Assembly: GCF_900129495.1 (NCBI RefSeq)
Contig: NZ_FQVX01000003.1
Location: 992,001 to 1,056,000 of the forward strand
Source of the DNA: Geodermatophilus nigrescens
GTDB lineage: Bacteria; Actinomycetota; Actinomycetes; Mycobacteriales; Geodermatophilaceae
Reading direction: 5' to 3'
Length of the DNA: 64,000 nt
The notes under the pieces were generated by a model. It worked only from the letters and a program-made list of their open reading frames with translations, ran no database searches and had not been told where the DNA came from. This document shows, in pieces, positions 9,761 to 18,563 of the stretch. The translations under genes and the position numbers were made by a program. Positions within the stretch are counted from its first letter, which is position 1; every line of letters begins with the position of its first letter.

Positions 9761-12437
9761 CGCCGCCAGCCGCGCCGTCGTCGTCCTGCTCGCAGTCCTC
9801 GGCGCCGGCACCACCGCGCTGCAGCTGTCCGGGGCGCAGGAGGCCGGCCGGCTCGTCCCGGCGGCGCTCGCGCTCGGCTCCGGCGCTGCCGCCGCCGTGC
9901 TGGCCCGCCGCGCCGCCCGCCTGCCCCGGACCGCCCGCCGGCCCTGGCAGGCGCTCGCGGCCGCCGGCGCGCTGCTCGCGCTCGGCCAGGTGCTCGCCCT
10001 CGCCCGGCCCGACCGCGACATGAGTGCCGGCGGGGTCGAGGACCTGCCCGCCCTGCTCGCCGTCCCGGTCGCGGTGTCGGCCGCCGTGCTGCTCCTGCCG
10101 CCGCGGGCCGAGCGCCGGCTGGGCACCCGCGTGGTGCTCGACGGCCTCGTCGTCACCATCGCCGTCGCGCTGCTCGGCGACGTCCTGCTCGCCGACCTGC
10201 TGGCCGCCGTCCGCGGCCCCGCCGAGGGCCTGATCGCCGTCGGCTACCCGCTGGTGGGCGCCGTCCTGTGCGGCATCGGCCTGGTCACCCTCACCGCGGT
10301 GTCGGAGGACCGCCGCCGCGCGGCCGGCTGGCTGCTCGCCTCCTTCGTGGCGATGGCCGTCGTCGCCCTCGGCGGCGCGGCCGGCCGCACGGCCGAGGGC
10401 GCCGCCCCGGTCGCCGGGGTGGTCACCGTGCTCGCGTGGCTCGCCATGCTCGGCACCGCCCTGGGTGCGGCCGCCGCCGACCCTCCCGTGCCGGCCGCCG
10501 ACTTCCCGCCGGGGTCCCGGCGGGCGCTGCCCCTGCGCGGCGGCGTGCTCGCCCACGGCGCCGCGACCGCCGCGCTGGTCGGGCTGACCGCCGGCGTCGT
10601 CGCGGGGCGGCCGCTGCAGGCCGCCGAGGCCGGCGCCGCCACCGTCCTGCTGCTGCTGGCCGCGGTCCGCACCCTGTCCTGGGTGCTCGACGCCGCCCGG
10701 CTCACCCGCCGCCTCGAGCGCACCGAGGGCTGGTTCCGCGCGCTGGTGCACAGCGGCGACGCCGTCACCGTCGAGCTCGACGCCGCCGGCCGGGTGACCT
10801 CGGCGACCGGCGCGGTCGAGGCCCAGCTCGGCCGCCCCGAGGAGGACCTCCGCGGACGCCTGCTCGTCGGGCTGCTGCACGAGGAGGACCGCGACCTCGT
10901 CGTCCGGGTCGCCGCGGCCCTGCGCGACGGCGCCCCCGACGGCCTGCCCGCCACCGGCCGGCTGCGCACCGCCGACGGCGCGTGGCGCGAGGTCGAGGTG
11001 TCCGGTGCCGCCCGCACCGGCGGCCGCCGCACCGGCGACGGGCTGGTGCTGCACCTGCGCGACGTCACCGAGCGCCGCGCCAGCCACCGCGAGCTCGAGC
11101 GGCTGGCCTACACCGACTCGCTCACCGGCCTGCCCAACCGCGCCCGGTTCATGGCCGCCCTCGACGGCGCCCTCGCCCGCGCCGGCCGCGGCGCCCGCGC
11201 CTGCGTGCTGCTCGTCGACCTCGACGGCTTCAAGGCCGTCAACGACCTCGCCGGCCACGACGCCGGGGACCGGCTGCTGGTCGAGGTCGCGGCCGCACTG
11301 CGCGCCGAGGCGCGCGGCACCGACCTGGTGGCCCGGCTCGGCGGCGACGAGTTCGCCCTCGTCGTCGACGGCGGCCCCGACGAGGCCCTCGCCCTGGCCG
11401 AGCGGCTGGTCGCGAAGCTCGACCGCACGAGCCGGCACGCCGCGCCGGGGGAGCCGGAGACTGCGGGCCCCGTGCTGCGGGTGTCGGCCAGCGTCGGCGT
11501 CACCGAGGTGCTGTCCGGCGCGGACGCCTCGGCCACCGTGCGGGAGGCCGACCTCGCGCTGCGCACCGTCAAGGCGCAGGGCAAGAACGGCGTCCGGGCG
11601 TCGGGGGAGGCCCTCGTCGAGGAGTCCGCCCGCCGCAGCCGGCTGGCCCGCGACCTGCCCGGCGCCATCGCCCGCGGCGAGCTGCGGATGGTCTACCAGC
11701 CGGTCGCCGGCGCGGAGGAGCGGCGCGTGCTCGGCGTCGAGGCGCTGGTGCGCTGGGACCACCCCGAGCTCGGCCCCGTACCGCCGGAGGAGTTCATCGG
11801 CCTGGCCGAGGACGACGGGCTCATCGTGCCGCTGCAGCGCTGGGTGCTCGCGACCGCCACCGCCGAGCACGCCCGCCTCGTCGCCGGCGGCCGCGACCTC
11901 AAGCTCGGCGTCAACATCTCCGTGCGCCACCTGCAGGCCCGCTGCCTGGTGGAGGACGTCACCCGCGCGCTGGAGGGCTCCGGCCTGCCGGCGCACCTGC
12001 TCATGGTCGAGGTCACCGAGAGCGTCCTCATGGACGACGACGAGCGGCTGCTGGCCGAGCTCGCCGAGCTGTCCGCGCTGGGCTGCGTGGTCTCCCTCGA
12101 CGACTTCGGCAAGGGCTACTCGTCGCTGGCCTACCTCGCCCGGCTGCCCGTGCAGGTGCTGAAGATGGACCGCGGGTTCGTCTCCGGCATCGACACCGAC
12201 CCGCGCGTCGCCGCCCTCGTCGGCAGCGTCGTCGACCTCGGCCGCACGCTCGGCATGGACGTCGTCGCCGAGGGCGTGGAGACCCGCGCCCAGCTCGAGG
12301 TGCTCACCGCGCTGGGCTGCCGCTTCCTGCAGGGCTGGCACATCGGCCGGCCGGTGCCCGCCGCGGACCTGCCCGCCCGGGTCGACGGGTTCGACCCGGC
12401 CCTGGTCGGCGGCCCCGAGGCGGTCGCCGTCCCGTAG
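9753..12437 (+). CDS. Membrane PAS-GGDEF-EAL protein, bifunctional c-di-GMP enzyme
   Basis: An 894-residue paralogue of the preceding protein with the same order: membrane segments (residues 1-310), PAS (about 326-440), GGDEF (about 450-610) and EAL (about 640-880). Here the cyclase signature is intact (RLGGDEFAL near 528-536) and an RxxD inhibitory site (RGTD) lies five residues before it. The EAL domain keeps EALVRW, NIS, EVTE, DDFGKG, LKMDR and EGVET. It could both make and break cyclic di-GMP. The GTG start lies inside the 3' end of the first gene (8-bp overlap), so the pair is likely translated together. Which activity dominates cannot be read from sequence. Confidence 0.9.
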   Translation: MPDAASRAVVVLLAVLGAGTTALQLSGAQEAGRLVPAALALGSGAAAAVLARRAARLPRTARRPWQALAAAGALLALGQVLALARPDRDMSAGGVEDLPALLAVPVAVSAAVLLLPPRAERRLGTRVVLDGLVVTIAVALLGDVLLADLLAAVRGPAEGLIAVGYPLVGAVLCGIGLVTLTAVSEDRRRAAGWLLASFVAMAVVALGGAAGRTAEGAAPVAGVVTVLAWLAMLGTALGAAAADPPVPAADFPPGSRRALPLRGGVLAHGAATAALVGLTAGVVAGRPLQAAEAGAATVLLLLAAVRTLSWVLDAARLTRRLERTEGWFRALVHSGDAVTVELDAAGRVTSATGAVEAQLGRPEEDLRGRLLVGLLHEEDRDLVVRVAAALRDGAPDGLPATGRLRTADGAWREVEVSGAARTGGRRTGDGLVLHLRDVTERRASHRELERLAYTDSLTGLPNRARFMAALDGALARAGRGARACVLLVDLDGFKAVNDLAGHDAGDRLLVEVAAALRAEARGTDLVARLGGDEFALVVDGGPDEALALAERLVAKLDRTSRHAAPGEPETAGPVLRVSASVGVTEVLSGADASATVREADLALRTVKAQGKNGVRASGEALVEESARRSRLARDLPGAIARGELRMVYQPVAGAEERRVLGVEALVRWDHPELGPVPPEEFIGLAEDDGLIVPLQRWVLATATAEHARLVAGGRDLKLGVNISVRHLQARCLVEDVTRALEGSGLPAHLLMVEVTESVLMDDDERLLAELAELSALGCVVSLDDFGKGYSSLAYLARLPVQVLKMDRGFVSGIDTDPRVAALVGSVVDLGRTLGMDVVAEGVETRAQLEVLTALGCRFLQGWHIGRPVPAADLPARVDGFDPALVGGPEAVAVP

Positions 12438-12474
12438 CGGGCGCGGAGCGTCGTCCCAGGTTCCGCTCGACACG

Positions 12475-12491
12475 GTCCCACGGTGTGGGAC
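12475..12491. promoter_or_regulatory. Perfect palindrome upstream of the ilvB promoter (candidate IclR-family operator)
   Basis: GTCCCAC-GGT-GTGGGAC, a perfect 7-bp inverted repeat with a 3-nt centre, ending 7 nt before the -35 box. The same heptamers occur between iclR and leuC (33946-33999), which suggests a shared regulator. Confidence 0.55.
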
Positions 12492-12498
12492 GGGCTGG

Positions 12499-12527
12499 TT
12501 GACGTCCCGACGGCGGAGGCGCACAGT
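12499..12527 (+). promoter_or_regulatory. Promoter of the ilvB leader and ilvBNC
   Basis: -35 TTGACG (12499-12504), 17-bp spacer, -10 CACAGT (12522-12527). The predicted transcript start falls around the GTG at 12534, so the leader peptide may be translated from a leaderless mRNA. Confidence 0.6.
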
Positions 12528-12533
12528 GTGGTC

Positions 12534-12569
12534 GTGCCCTCCGCCTGCCTGCTCCTCGTACTCGCCTAG
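12534..12569 (+). CDS. ilvB leader peptide (11 residues, Leu/Val-rich)
   Basis: A short frame, VPSACLLLVLA then TAG, placed 6 nt after the -10 box. Five of its last seven codons are Leu or Val (CTG CTC CTC GTA CTC), the product classes of the downstream operon. Hairpins and a strong terminator follow directly, so it should act as a sensing peptide in transcription attenuation: a ribosome stalled on Leu/Val codons would change the RNA folding downstream. A GTG two codons earlier (12528) could also start it, adding two Val codons. Too short to be found by length-based gene callers. Confidence 0.7.
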   Translation: MPSACLLLVLA

Positions 12570-12629
12570 CGCGCCGGTCGCCCGACCGACGCGCTGACCC
12601 CTCCGTGCCCGTGGCACGAGGGGTTTTTT
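12568..12629 (+). terminator. ilvB attenuator: pause hairpin plus intrinsic terminator
   Basis: Hairpin 1 (12568-12595) starts within the leader stop codon: outer stem AGCGCG/CGCGCT, inner stem GGTC/GACC. The terminator (12598-12629) has a CCCCTC-GTGCC stem with one bulged C, pairing with GGCACGAGGGG, a 3-nt loop and six T residues. It lies 61 nt before ilvB and would stop transcription when the leader is translated without stalling. Confidence 0.8.
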
Positions 12630-12690
12630 GTTGCCCGAGCAGGCACCCGACCGCACCCTCCCTGCACGTCCGGCCCAGGAGACGCCCCCC

Positions 12691-14559
12691 ATGACCACGA
12701 CCCCGAGCGAGTCCGCCACCCGAGAGGCCGCCGAGGCGCTCACCGGTGTCGAGACGACGGCCCGCTCGATCGCCGAGTCCGCTCACCTGCCCGCGACCGG
12801 CATCACCGGCGCCCAGAGCCTGGTCCGCTCGCTCGAGGCGGTCGGCGTCGACGTGGTGTTCGGCATCCCCGGCGGGGCGATCCTGCCGGCCTACGACCCG
12901 CTGTTCGACTCCCGCGTGCGCCACGTCCTGGTCCGCCACGAGCAGGGCGCCGGCCACGCCGCCACCGGGTACGCGCAGGCCACCGGCCGGGTCGGCGTCT
13001 GCATGGCCACCTCGGGCCCGGGCGCGACCAACCTGGTCACCCCGCTCGCCGACGCCTACATGGACTCGGTCCCGATCGTCGCGATCACCGGGCAGGTGCC
13101 CAGCGCCGCGATCGGCACCGACGCCTTCCAGGAGGCCGACATCCGCGGCATCACGATGCCGATCACCAAGCACAACTTCCTGGTCACCGACCCCGCCGAG
13201 ATCCCGCAGCGGATCGCCGAGGCCTTCCACCTCGCCGCCACCGGCCGCCCCGGGCCGGTCCTGGTCGACATCCCCAAGGACGTGCTGCAGGCGCGCACCG
13301 ACTTCGCCTGGCCGCCGCGGCTGGACCTGCCCGGCTACAAGCCGACCACCCGCCCGCACGGCAAGCAGGTCCGCGAGGCCGCCGCGCTGATCGCCGGCGC
13401 CCGCCGCCCGGTCCTCTACGTCGGCGGCGGCGTGCTCAAGGCCTCCGCCACCGCGGAGCTCGCCGAGCTGGCCGAGCTCACCGGCGCGCCCGTCGTCACC
13501 ACGCTCATGGCCCGCGGCGCCTTCCCCGACAGCTCGCCGCAGCACCTGGGCATGCCGGGCATGCACGGCACCGTCGCCGCCGTGACCGCGCTGCAGAAGG
13601 CCGACGTCCTCGTCGCCCTGGGCGCCCGCTTCGACGACCGCGTCACCGGCCAGCTGTCGACCTTCGCGCCCGGTGCCCTGGTCGTGCACGCCGACATCGA
13701 CCCGGCCGAGATCGGCAAGAACCGCAAGGCCGACGTGCCGATCGTCGGCGACGCGAAGGAGACGATCGCCGAGCTGGTGACCGCCCTGCGCGCCGAGCAC
13801 GAGGCCGGCCGGCGCGCCGACCTCACCGCCTGGTGGACCCAGCTCGACGACTGGCGCGACCGCTACCCGCTCGGCTACGACTGGCCCGAGGACGGCTCGC
13901 TGTCGCCGCAGTACGTCATCGAGCGGCTCGGCGCGATCGCCGGCCCCGACGCGATCTATACCTCCGGCGTCGGCCAGCACCAGATGTGGGCCGCGCAGTT
14001 CATCCGCTACGAGAAGCCGGGCACCTGGCTCAACAGCGGCGGCGCCGGGACGATGGGCTACGCCGTCCCCGCGGCCATGGGCGCCAAGTACGGCTGCCCC
14101 GACACCACGGTCTGGGCGATCGACGGCGACGGCTGCTTCCAGATGACCAACCAGGAGCTCGCCACCTGCGCGATCGAGGGCATCCCGGTCAAGGTCGCCG
14201 TCATCAACAACGGCAACCTCGGCATGGTCCGGCAGTGGCAGACCCTCTTCTACGAGGGCCGCTACTCCAACACGCGGCTGCACGCGCGCAACGCCGACGG
14301 CACGCCCAAGCCGGTGCGCATCCCCGACTTCGTCGCGCTCGCCGAGGCGCTCGGCTGCGTCGGCCTGCGCTGCGAGTCCAAGGACGACGTCGACGCCGTC
14401 ATCGAGAAGGCCATGGCGATCACCGACGCCCCGGTGGTCATCGACTTCGTCGTCGGCGCCGACGCCCAGGTGTGGCCGATGGTCGCCGCGGGCGCCAGCA
14501 ACGACGACATCCTGGCCGCGCGCGACCTGCGGCCCGTCTTCGGAGAGGACCAGGTCTGA
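12691..14559 (+). CDS. ilvB: Acetolactate synthase large (catalytic) subunit
   Basis: IlvB condenses pyruvate with pyruvate (valine/leucine) or 2-ketobutyrate (isoleucine), using thiamine diphosphate, Mg and FAD. 622 residues. The catalytic Glu lies in [15 protein letters not shown] near residue 83, the central FAD/DHS domain follows, and the ThDP motif runs from [13 protein letters not shown] to VAVINNG (about 477-510). The first 50 residues are a poorly conserved extension common in actinobacterial forms. The ATG at 12691 follows an AGGAGA ribosome site. First gene of ilvB-ilvN-ilvC and controlled by the attenuator just upstream. Only one large subunit is seen in this window. Confidence 0.97.
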   Translation: MTTTPSESATREAAEALTGVETTARSIAESAHLPATGITGAQSLVRSLEAVGVDVVFGIPGGAILPAYDPLFDSRVRHVLVRHEQGAGHAATGYAQATGRVGVCMATSGPGATNLVTPLADAYMDSVPIVAITGQVPSAAIGTDAFQEADIRGITMPITKHNFLVTDPAEIPQRIAEAFHLAATGRPGPVLVDIPKDVLQARTDFAWPPRLDLPGYKPTTRPHGKQVREAAALIAGARRPVLYVGGGVLKASATAELAELAELTGAPVVTTLMARGAFPDSSPQHLGMPGMHGTVAAVTALQKADVLVALGARFDDRVTGQLSTFAPGALVVHADIDPAEIGKNRKADVPIVGDAKETIAELVTALRAEHEAGRRADLTAWWTQLDDWRDRYPLGYDWPEDGSLSPQYVIERLGAIAGPDAIYTSGVGQHQMWAAQFIRYEKPGTWLNSGGAGTMGYAVPAAMGAKYGCPDTTVWAIDGDGCFQMTNQELATCAIEGIPVKVAVINNGNLGMVRQWQTLFYEGRYSNTRLHARNADGTPKPVRIPDFVALAEALGCVGLRCESKDDVDAVIEKAMAITDAPVVIDFVVGADAQVWPMVAAGASNDDILAARDLRPVFGEDQV

Positions 14560-14619
14560 CGAAGGACCCCGTTCGTCCCCACCACTCGCACGCTCGCGGC
14601 GGGCCCCTGGAACGGGGCC
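14557..14619. repeat. 63-bp structured intergenic element, copy 1 (ilvB-ilvN)
   Basis: It begins at the ilvB stop with TGACGAAGGACCCC. Outer stem CCCCGTTC (14567-14574) pairs with GAACGGGG (14610-14617); the middle contains CGCTCGCGGCGGG. A second copy of the same length sits after ilvN, with different but still complementary outer stem sequence. Confidence 0.7.
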
Positions 14620-14647
14620 GGACCGCGGATCGGAAGAAGGTCCCCCG

Positions 14648-15172
14648 ATGACCCGCCACACCCTGTCGGTCCTCGTCGAGAACAAGGCCGGCGTCCTGGC
14701 CCGCGTCTCGGCGCTGTTCAGCCGGCGCGCGTTCAACATCGAGTCGCTCGCCGTCGGCCCGACCGAGAACCCCGACCTGTCCCGCATGACGATCGTCGTC
14801 GACGCGGAGTCCGCCCCGTTGGAGCAGGTGACCAAGCAGCTGAACAAGCTCGTCGAGGTCATCAAGATCGTGGAGCTCGACGGCGGCGCCGCCGTCCAGC
14901 GCGAGCTGCTGCTGGTCAAGGTCCGCGCGCCGCTGGCCGAGCGGACCACCGTGCTCCAGACCGCGGAGCTCTTCCGCGCCCGCGTCGTCGACGTCAACAC
15001 CGACACGGTGACCCTCGAGGCCACCGGGACCCCCGACAAGCTGCAGGCCCTGCTCGCGGTCCTCGCCCCGCTCGGCATCAAGGAGATGGCCCAGTCGGGC
15101 ACCGTCGCCCTGGGCCGCGGACCGCGCTCGATGAGCGGCGCCGGTACCTTGCGGCCGGTCGACCGCACCGCC

Positions 15173-15175
<3 letters not shown>
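14648..15175 (+). CDS. ilvN: Acetolactate synthase small (regulatory) subunit
   Basis: IlvN activates the large subunit and confers feedback inhibition by branched-chain amino acids, chiefly valine. 175 residues, the usual size. It opens with an ACT domain (HTLSVLVENKAGVLARVSAL, residues 4-78; also RRAFNIESLAVG), followed by a C-terminal ACT-like domain (ELLLVKVRAP ... LAPLGIKEMAQSGTVALGRG). An AGAAGG-type ribosome site precedes the ATG. It lies 88 bp after ilvB and 102 bp before ilvC, and both gaps carry the same structured element. Confidence 0.97.
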
Positions 15176-16306
<1,131 letters not shown>

Positions 16307-16315
16307 CGTCGGCAC

Positions 16316-16361
16316 ACGGGAACGGCCCCCGCTGCCCGATGGCAGCGGGGGCCGTTCCCGT
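16316..16361. terminator. Bidirectional terminator between ilvC and a convergent membrane gene
   Basis: A perfect 21-bp inverted repeat with loop CGAT; arms run 16316-16336 and 16341-16361. It lies between two converging genes and would serve both strands. Confidence 0.85.
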
Positions 16362-16372
16362 ACGTGCGGGGA

Positions 16373-16963
16373 TCAGTAGCTGATGCCGCGCGAGGCGTAG
16401 TACTGCCGGGCCTGCGGCTGGCGCAGCAGCGCCACGACGACGACCGGCAGGATGAACCCGAGCAGGCCGTTGGCCGCCGAGGCGCCGTCGCTGATCAGCG
16501 ACAGGAGCAGCGAGATCACGTTGATCCCGATGGCCACGTAGCTGATGAGCAGCAGCAGCCGGGGCGACTTGCCCTGCAGCGTCTGGATGCCGCCGACGAG
16601 CAGGCCGACCGACAGCGCGGTCGACAGGAGCACGAGCAGCCCCACCACCGCGTTGATCTGGAAGGCCAGCGACAGGCTGATGATCCCGAACAGCGTGCCG
16701 AGGCCACCCCAGACGATGCCGACGACCGCGGCGCCGGTGACGACGCCCGGGCGCCTGCCGGCCGGCGCGCCGTAGGGGGAGGGGCCGCCGAAGCCGCCCG
16801 GCTGCTGGCCGTACGGCTGCGGCTGGCCGTAGGGCTGCTGGCCGTACGGCTGCTGGCCGTACGGCTGCTGCTGGCCGTAGCCGGGCTGCTGGCCGTAGGG
16901 CGGCTGACCCGGCGCGGGCTGGCCCCCGTAGGGGGAGTCCTTGTCGAAGCTGGGACCTGTCAT
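16373..16963 (-). CDS. Four-helix membrane protein with Tyr-Gly-Gln-rich N-terminal tail
   Basis: 196 residues. Residues 12-66 are low-complexity, built from PYGQQ/YGQP units, and should be a disordered cytoplasmic tail. Four hydrophobic segments follow (about 75-98, 104-126, 134-156, 163-182), ending in LLRQPQARQYYASRG. It resembles the two next genes on this strand in its membrane part and in the LxRPxARxY-type C-terminus, so the three look like paralogues. GGAAGG precedes the ATG and a TACACT -10 box lies about 50 bp upstream. No known function; not an enzyme by any motif visible here. Confidence 0.75.
   Translation of the reverse strand: MTGPSFDKDSPYGGQPAPGQPPYGQQPGYGQQQPYGQQPYGQQPYGQPQPYGQQPGGFGGPSPYGAPAGRRPGVVTGAAVVGIVWGGLGTLFGIISLSLAFQINAVVGLLVLLSTALSVGLLVGGIQTLQGKSPRLLLLISYVAIGINVISLLLSLISDGASAANGLLGFILPVVVVALLRQPQARQYYASRGISY
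16768..16930 (-). repeat. Tandem DNA repeat encoding YGQQ units
   Basis: About 15-bp units (GGCTGCTGGCCGTAC on the plus strand) repeat through the coding region of the N-terminal tail. Such repeats can change copy number in frame. Confidence 0.6.
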
Positions 16964-17012
16964 GGGGTTCCTTCCGGGAGAGCCGGCGCGCCGGGTCGGC
17001 GGTCGGCGGCGG

Positions 17013-17018
17013 AGTGTA
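17013..17018 (-). promoter_or_regulatory. -10 box for the 16963 membrane gene
   Basis: TACACT on the minus strand, giving a predicted untranslated leader of about 43 nt that contains the GGAAGG ribosome site. Confidence 0.4.
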
Positions 17019-17031
17019 GGGGCCTGCGGGG

Positions 17032-17051
17032 GCCCGGGTCGTCGCCCGGGC
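17032..17051 (-). terminator. Hairpin after the 17521 membrane gene
   Basis: GCCCGGG / CCCGGGC, 7 bp with a 6-nt loop, 45 bp downstream of the minus-strand stop at 17096. No T-tract. Confidence 0.35.
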
Positions 17052-17095
17052 GGGGGATCGGTGCAGGTCAGGGGCGCGAGGTCCGGCGCGGGAGG

Positions 17096-17521
17096 TCAGG
17101 CGCGGGGCCGGCTGAGGAACTCCCGGGACGCCGGCCGGTTGAGCAGCACGACGACGCCCGCGCCGGCCGCCGCCAGGACCAGCGGCCACACGGCGAGCGT
17201 GCCGTCCAGGACCGAGGTGACGACCCCCAGCAGCGACAGAGCGGCGACCGCCACCCCGCCGGCCGCGAGGAGGCGGCCGCCCCGCCCGGTCAGCGCCTGG
17301 ACGCCGCCCGCCACGCACAGCACGGTGATGCCGAGCCAGACGGCCGCGATCGCGGCGAGGACGCCGTCGGAACGGGCCGCCGAGAACAGCAGCGCCGCGT
17401 ACAGCAGGGCCCAGAGGCCGAGCAGGAAGCCGAGCAGCGTCGCGACGAGCAGCGGGGCCGGGCGCGGGACGGGACGCCCGCCCCGCCCCGGCCCGTCCCG
17501 GCCCGGCGTCCCCGCGGACAT
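17096..17521 (-). CDS. Four-helix membrane protein, paralogue without Gln-rich tail
   Basis: 141 residues: a short Gly/Arg/Pro-rich tail (1-23) then four hydrophobic segments (about 24-48, 54-76, 82-104, 108-126) and the ending VVLLNRPASREFLSRPRA. The membrane part and ending resemble the proteins on either side. Its ATG is 2 bp after the stop of the upstream gene (17524), so the two form one operon. Function unknown. Confidence 0.7.
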   Translation of the reverse strand: MSAGTPGRDGPGRGGRPVPRPAPLLVATLLGFLLGLWALLYAALLFSAARSDGVLAAIAAVWLGITVLCVAGGVQALTGRGGRLLAAGGVAVAALSLLGVVTSVLDGTLAVWPLVLAAAGAGVVVLLNRPASREFLSRPRA

Positions 17522-17523
17522 CG

Positions 17524-18357
17524 TCAGCGGCCGCGCCGGGCGCGGTGCGCGGCGAAGAACGCGGCGGCCGGCTTCAGCGACAGCAGGACGACGATCGCCA
17601 GCGCGGCGAGGAAGAACAGCAGGCTGGTGATGATCCCGCCGGCCCCCGCGGTGTCGGCGTCGGACAGGTTGCCGATGAAGCCGAGCAGGGTGAACGCCAG
17701 CGCGATCGAGCCGCCGACGAGGAGCATCACCCGGCTGCGGCCGGACAGCGCCCAGACCGAGCCCCAGATCATGACGACGGTCCAGATCAGCACCACCAGG
17801 CCGAAGGCCAGGATCACCCCGCCGACCGCGCCGGCGACGGCGCCGAAGCCGGGGATCTCGTCGTCGATCCCGTTGCCCGCACCGCTGGCCACGGCCCCGG
17901 CGAAGACCAGCAGGAAGCTCAGCAGCACGCCGATGGCGCCGAACACGAAGCCGAGGACCGCCGCCGTCACCACGCCGCCGGGCTTGGCCGGCACCGCGCC
18001 GGCGCCGTACTGCTGGGCGTAGCCGTACTGGCCGTACTGCGGGTCCTGGCCGTACTGGCCGTACTGCTGGGGCTGCTGGCCGTACCCCTGCCCGTATCCC
18101 TGCTGCCCGTAGCCCTGCTGGCCGTACTGCTGGGGCTGCTGGCCGTACCCCTGCTGGCCGTACTGCTGGCCGTAGGGCTGGGTCTGGCCGTAGCCCTGCT
18201 GCTGTCCGTACTCCTGGCCGTAGCCCTGCTGGCCCTGCTGCTGGCCGTACTGCTGGCCCTGGGGCTGCCCGCCGTACTGGCCCGCCTGCTGGGGGTCCTG
18301 GGAACCGCCCTGGCCGGAGGCCGAGGCCCCGCCGCTGTCCTTGCTGAAGTCGGTCAT
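17524..18357 (-). CDS. Four-helix membrane protein with long Tyr-Gly-Gln-rich N-terminal tail
   Basis: 277 residues. Residues 28-118 are almost wholly Tyr, Gly and Gln with some Pro (repeats of GYGQQ, QYGQ), a composition like prion-like or phase-separating domains. Four to five hydrophobic segments follow (about 130-155, 172-196, 203-222, 233-262), then a basic end ([16 protein letters not shown]). Start: the ATG at 18357 after a GGAGGAG ribosome site; an upstream in-frame ATG at 18471 lacks one. First gene of a two-gene operon with the 17521 paralogue. Function unknown. Confidence 0.75.
   Translation of the reverse strand: MTDFSKDSGGASASGQGGSQDPQQAGQYGGQPQGQQYGQQQGQQGYGQEYGQQQGYGQTQPYGQQYGQQGYGQQPQQYGQQGYGQQGYGQGYGQQPQQYGQYGQDPQYGQYGYAQQYGAGAVPAKPGGVVTAAVLGFVFGAIGVLLSFLLVFAGAVASGAGNGIDDEIPGFGAVAGAVGGVILAFGLVVLIWTVVMIWGSVWALSGRSRVMLLVGGSIALAFTLLGFIGNLSDADTAGAGGIITSLLFFLAALAIVVLLSLKPAAAFFAAHRARRGR
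18004..18276 (-). repeat. Low-complexity tandem DNA repeat encoding the YGQ-rich tail
   Basis: Irregular 12-18-bp units built on CTGCTGGCCGTA (plus strand) over about 270 bp inside the coding region. Confidence 0.6.
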
Positions 18358-18473
18358 GGTCTCCTCCGGGTCGCCGGCCGGTGCCGGCTGGTCGCGGCCA
18401 GGATGCGGGGCACCCCTACCCACATCAAGCGAGCCACCCGGCGGGGGCCCGTGCTGGGGCCCGTGGGGCACCG

Positions 18474-18521
18474 CGTGCCCGCCCCGTGACCCCTCCCCGT
18501 GCCCGCCCCGTGACCCCGCCC
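18474..18521. repeat. 24-bp direct repeat upstream of serA
   Basis: Two adjacent near-identical copies (18474-18497 and 18498-18521) built on CGTGCCCGCCCCGTGACCCC, 43 bp before the serA start. No known function; it may be replication slippage in G/C-rich DNA. Confidence 0.5.
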
Positions 18522-18549
18522 GTGCCGGTGCCCGTGACCTGCGCGTCCC

Positions 18550-18555
18550 TAGGCT
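18550..18555 (+). promoter_or_regulatory. Leaderless -10 hexamer, serA
   Basis: TAGGCT 8 nt before the GTG at 18564; no Shine-Dalgarno sequence. Confidence 0.55.
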
Positions 18556-18563
18556 CTACCCCC

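Noticed and set aside
5255-10159. 1634-codon open frame on the minus strand opposite ilvD and the first EAL gene
   Set aside because: Low-complexity Gly/Ala/Arg translation without domains; it is a G+C-driven antisense shadow of well-supported genes.
12438-12690. T-box or metabolite riboswitch upstream of ilvB
   Set aside because: No T-box sequence or specifier stem is seen; the leader peptide and terminator explain the region.
9489-12743. 1084-codon minus-strand frame opposite the second GGDEF-EAL gene
   Set aside because: Same composition-driven shadow; it also covers the ilvB leader without any start or family signal.
18004-18276. Repeat array considered as a possible CRISPR
   Set aside because: Units are 12-18 bp, in frame, encode YGQ, and have no unique spacers or cas genes.
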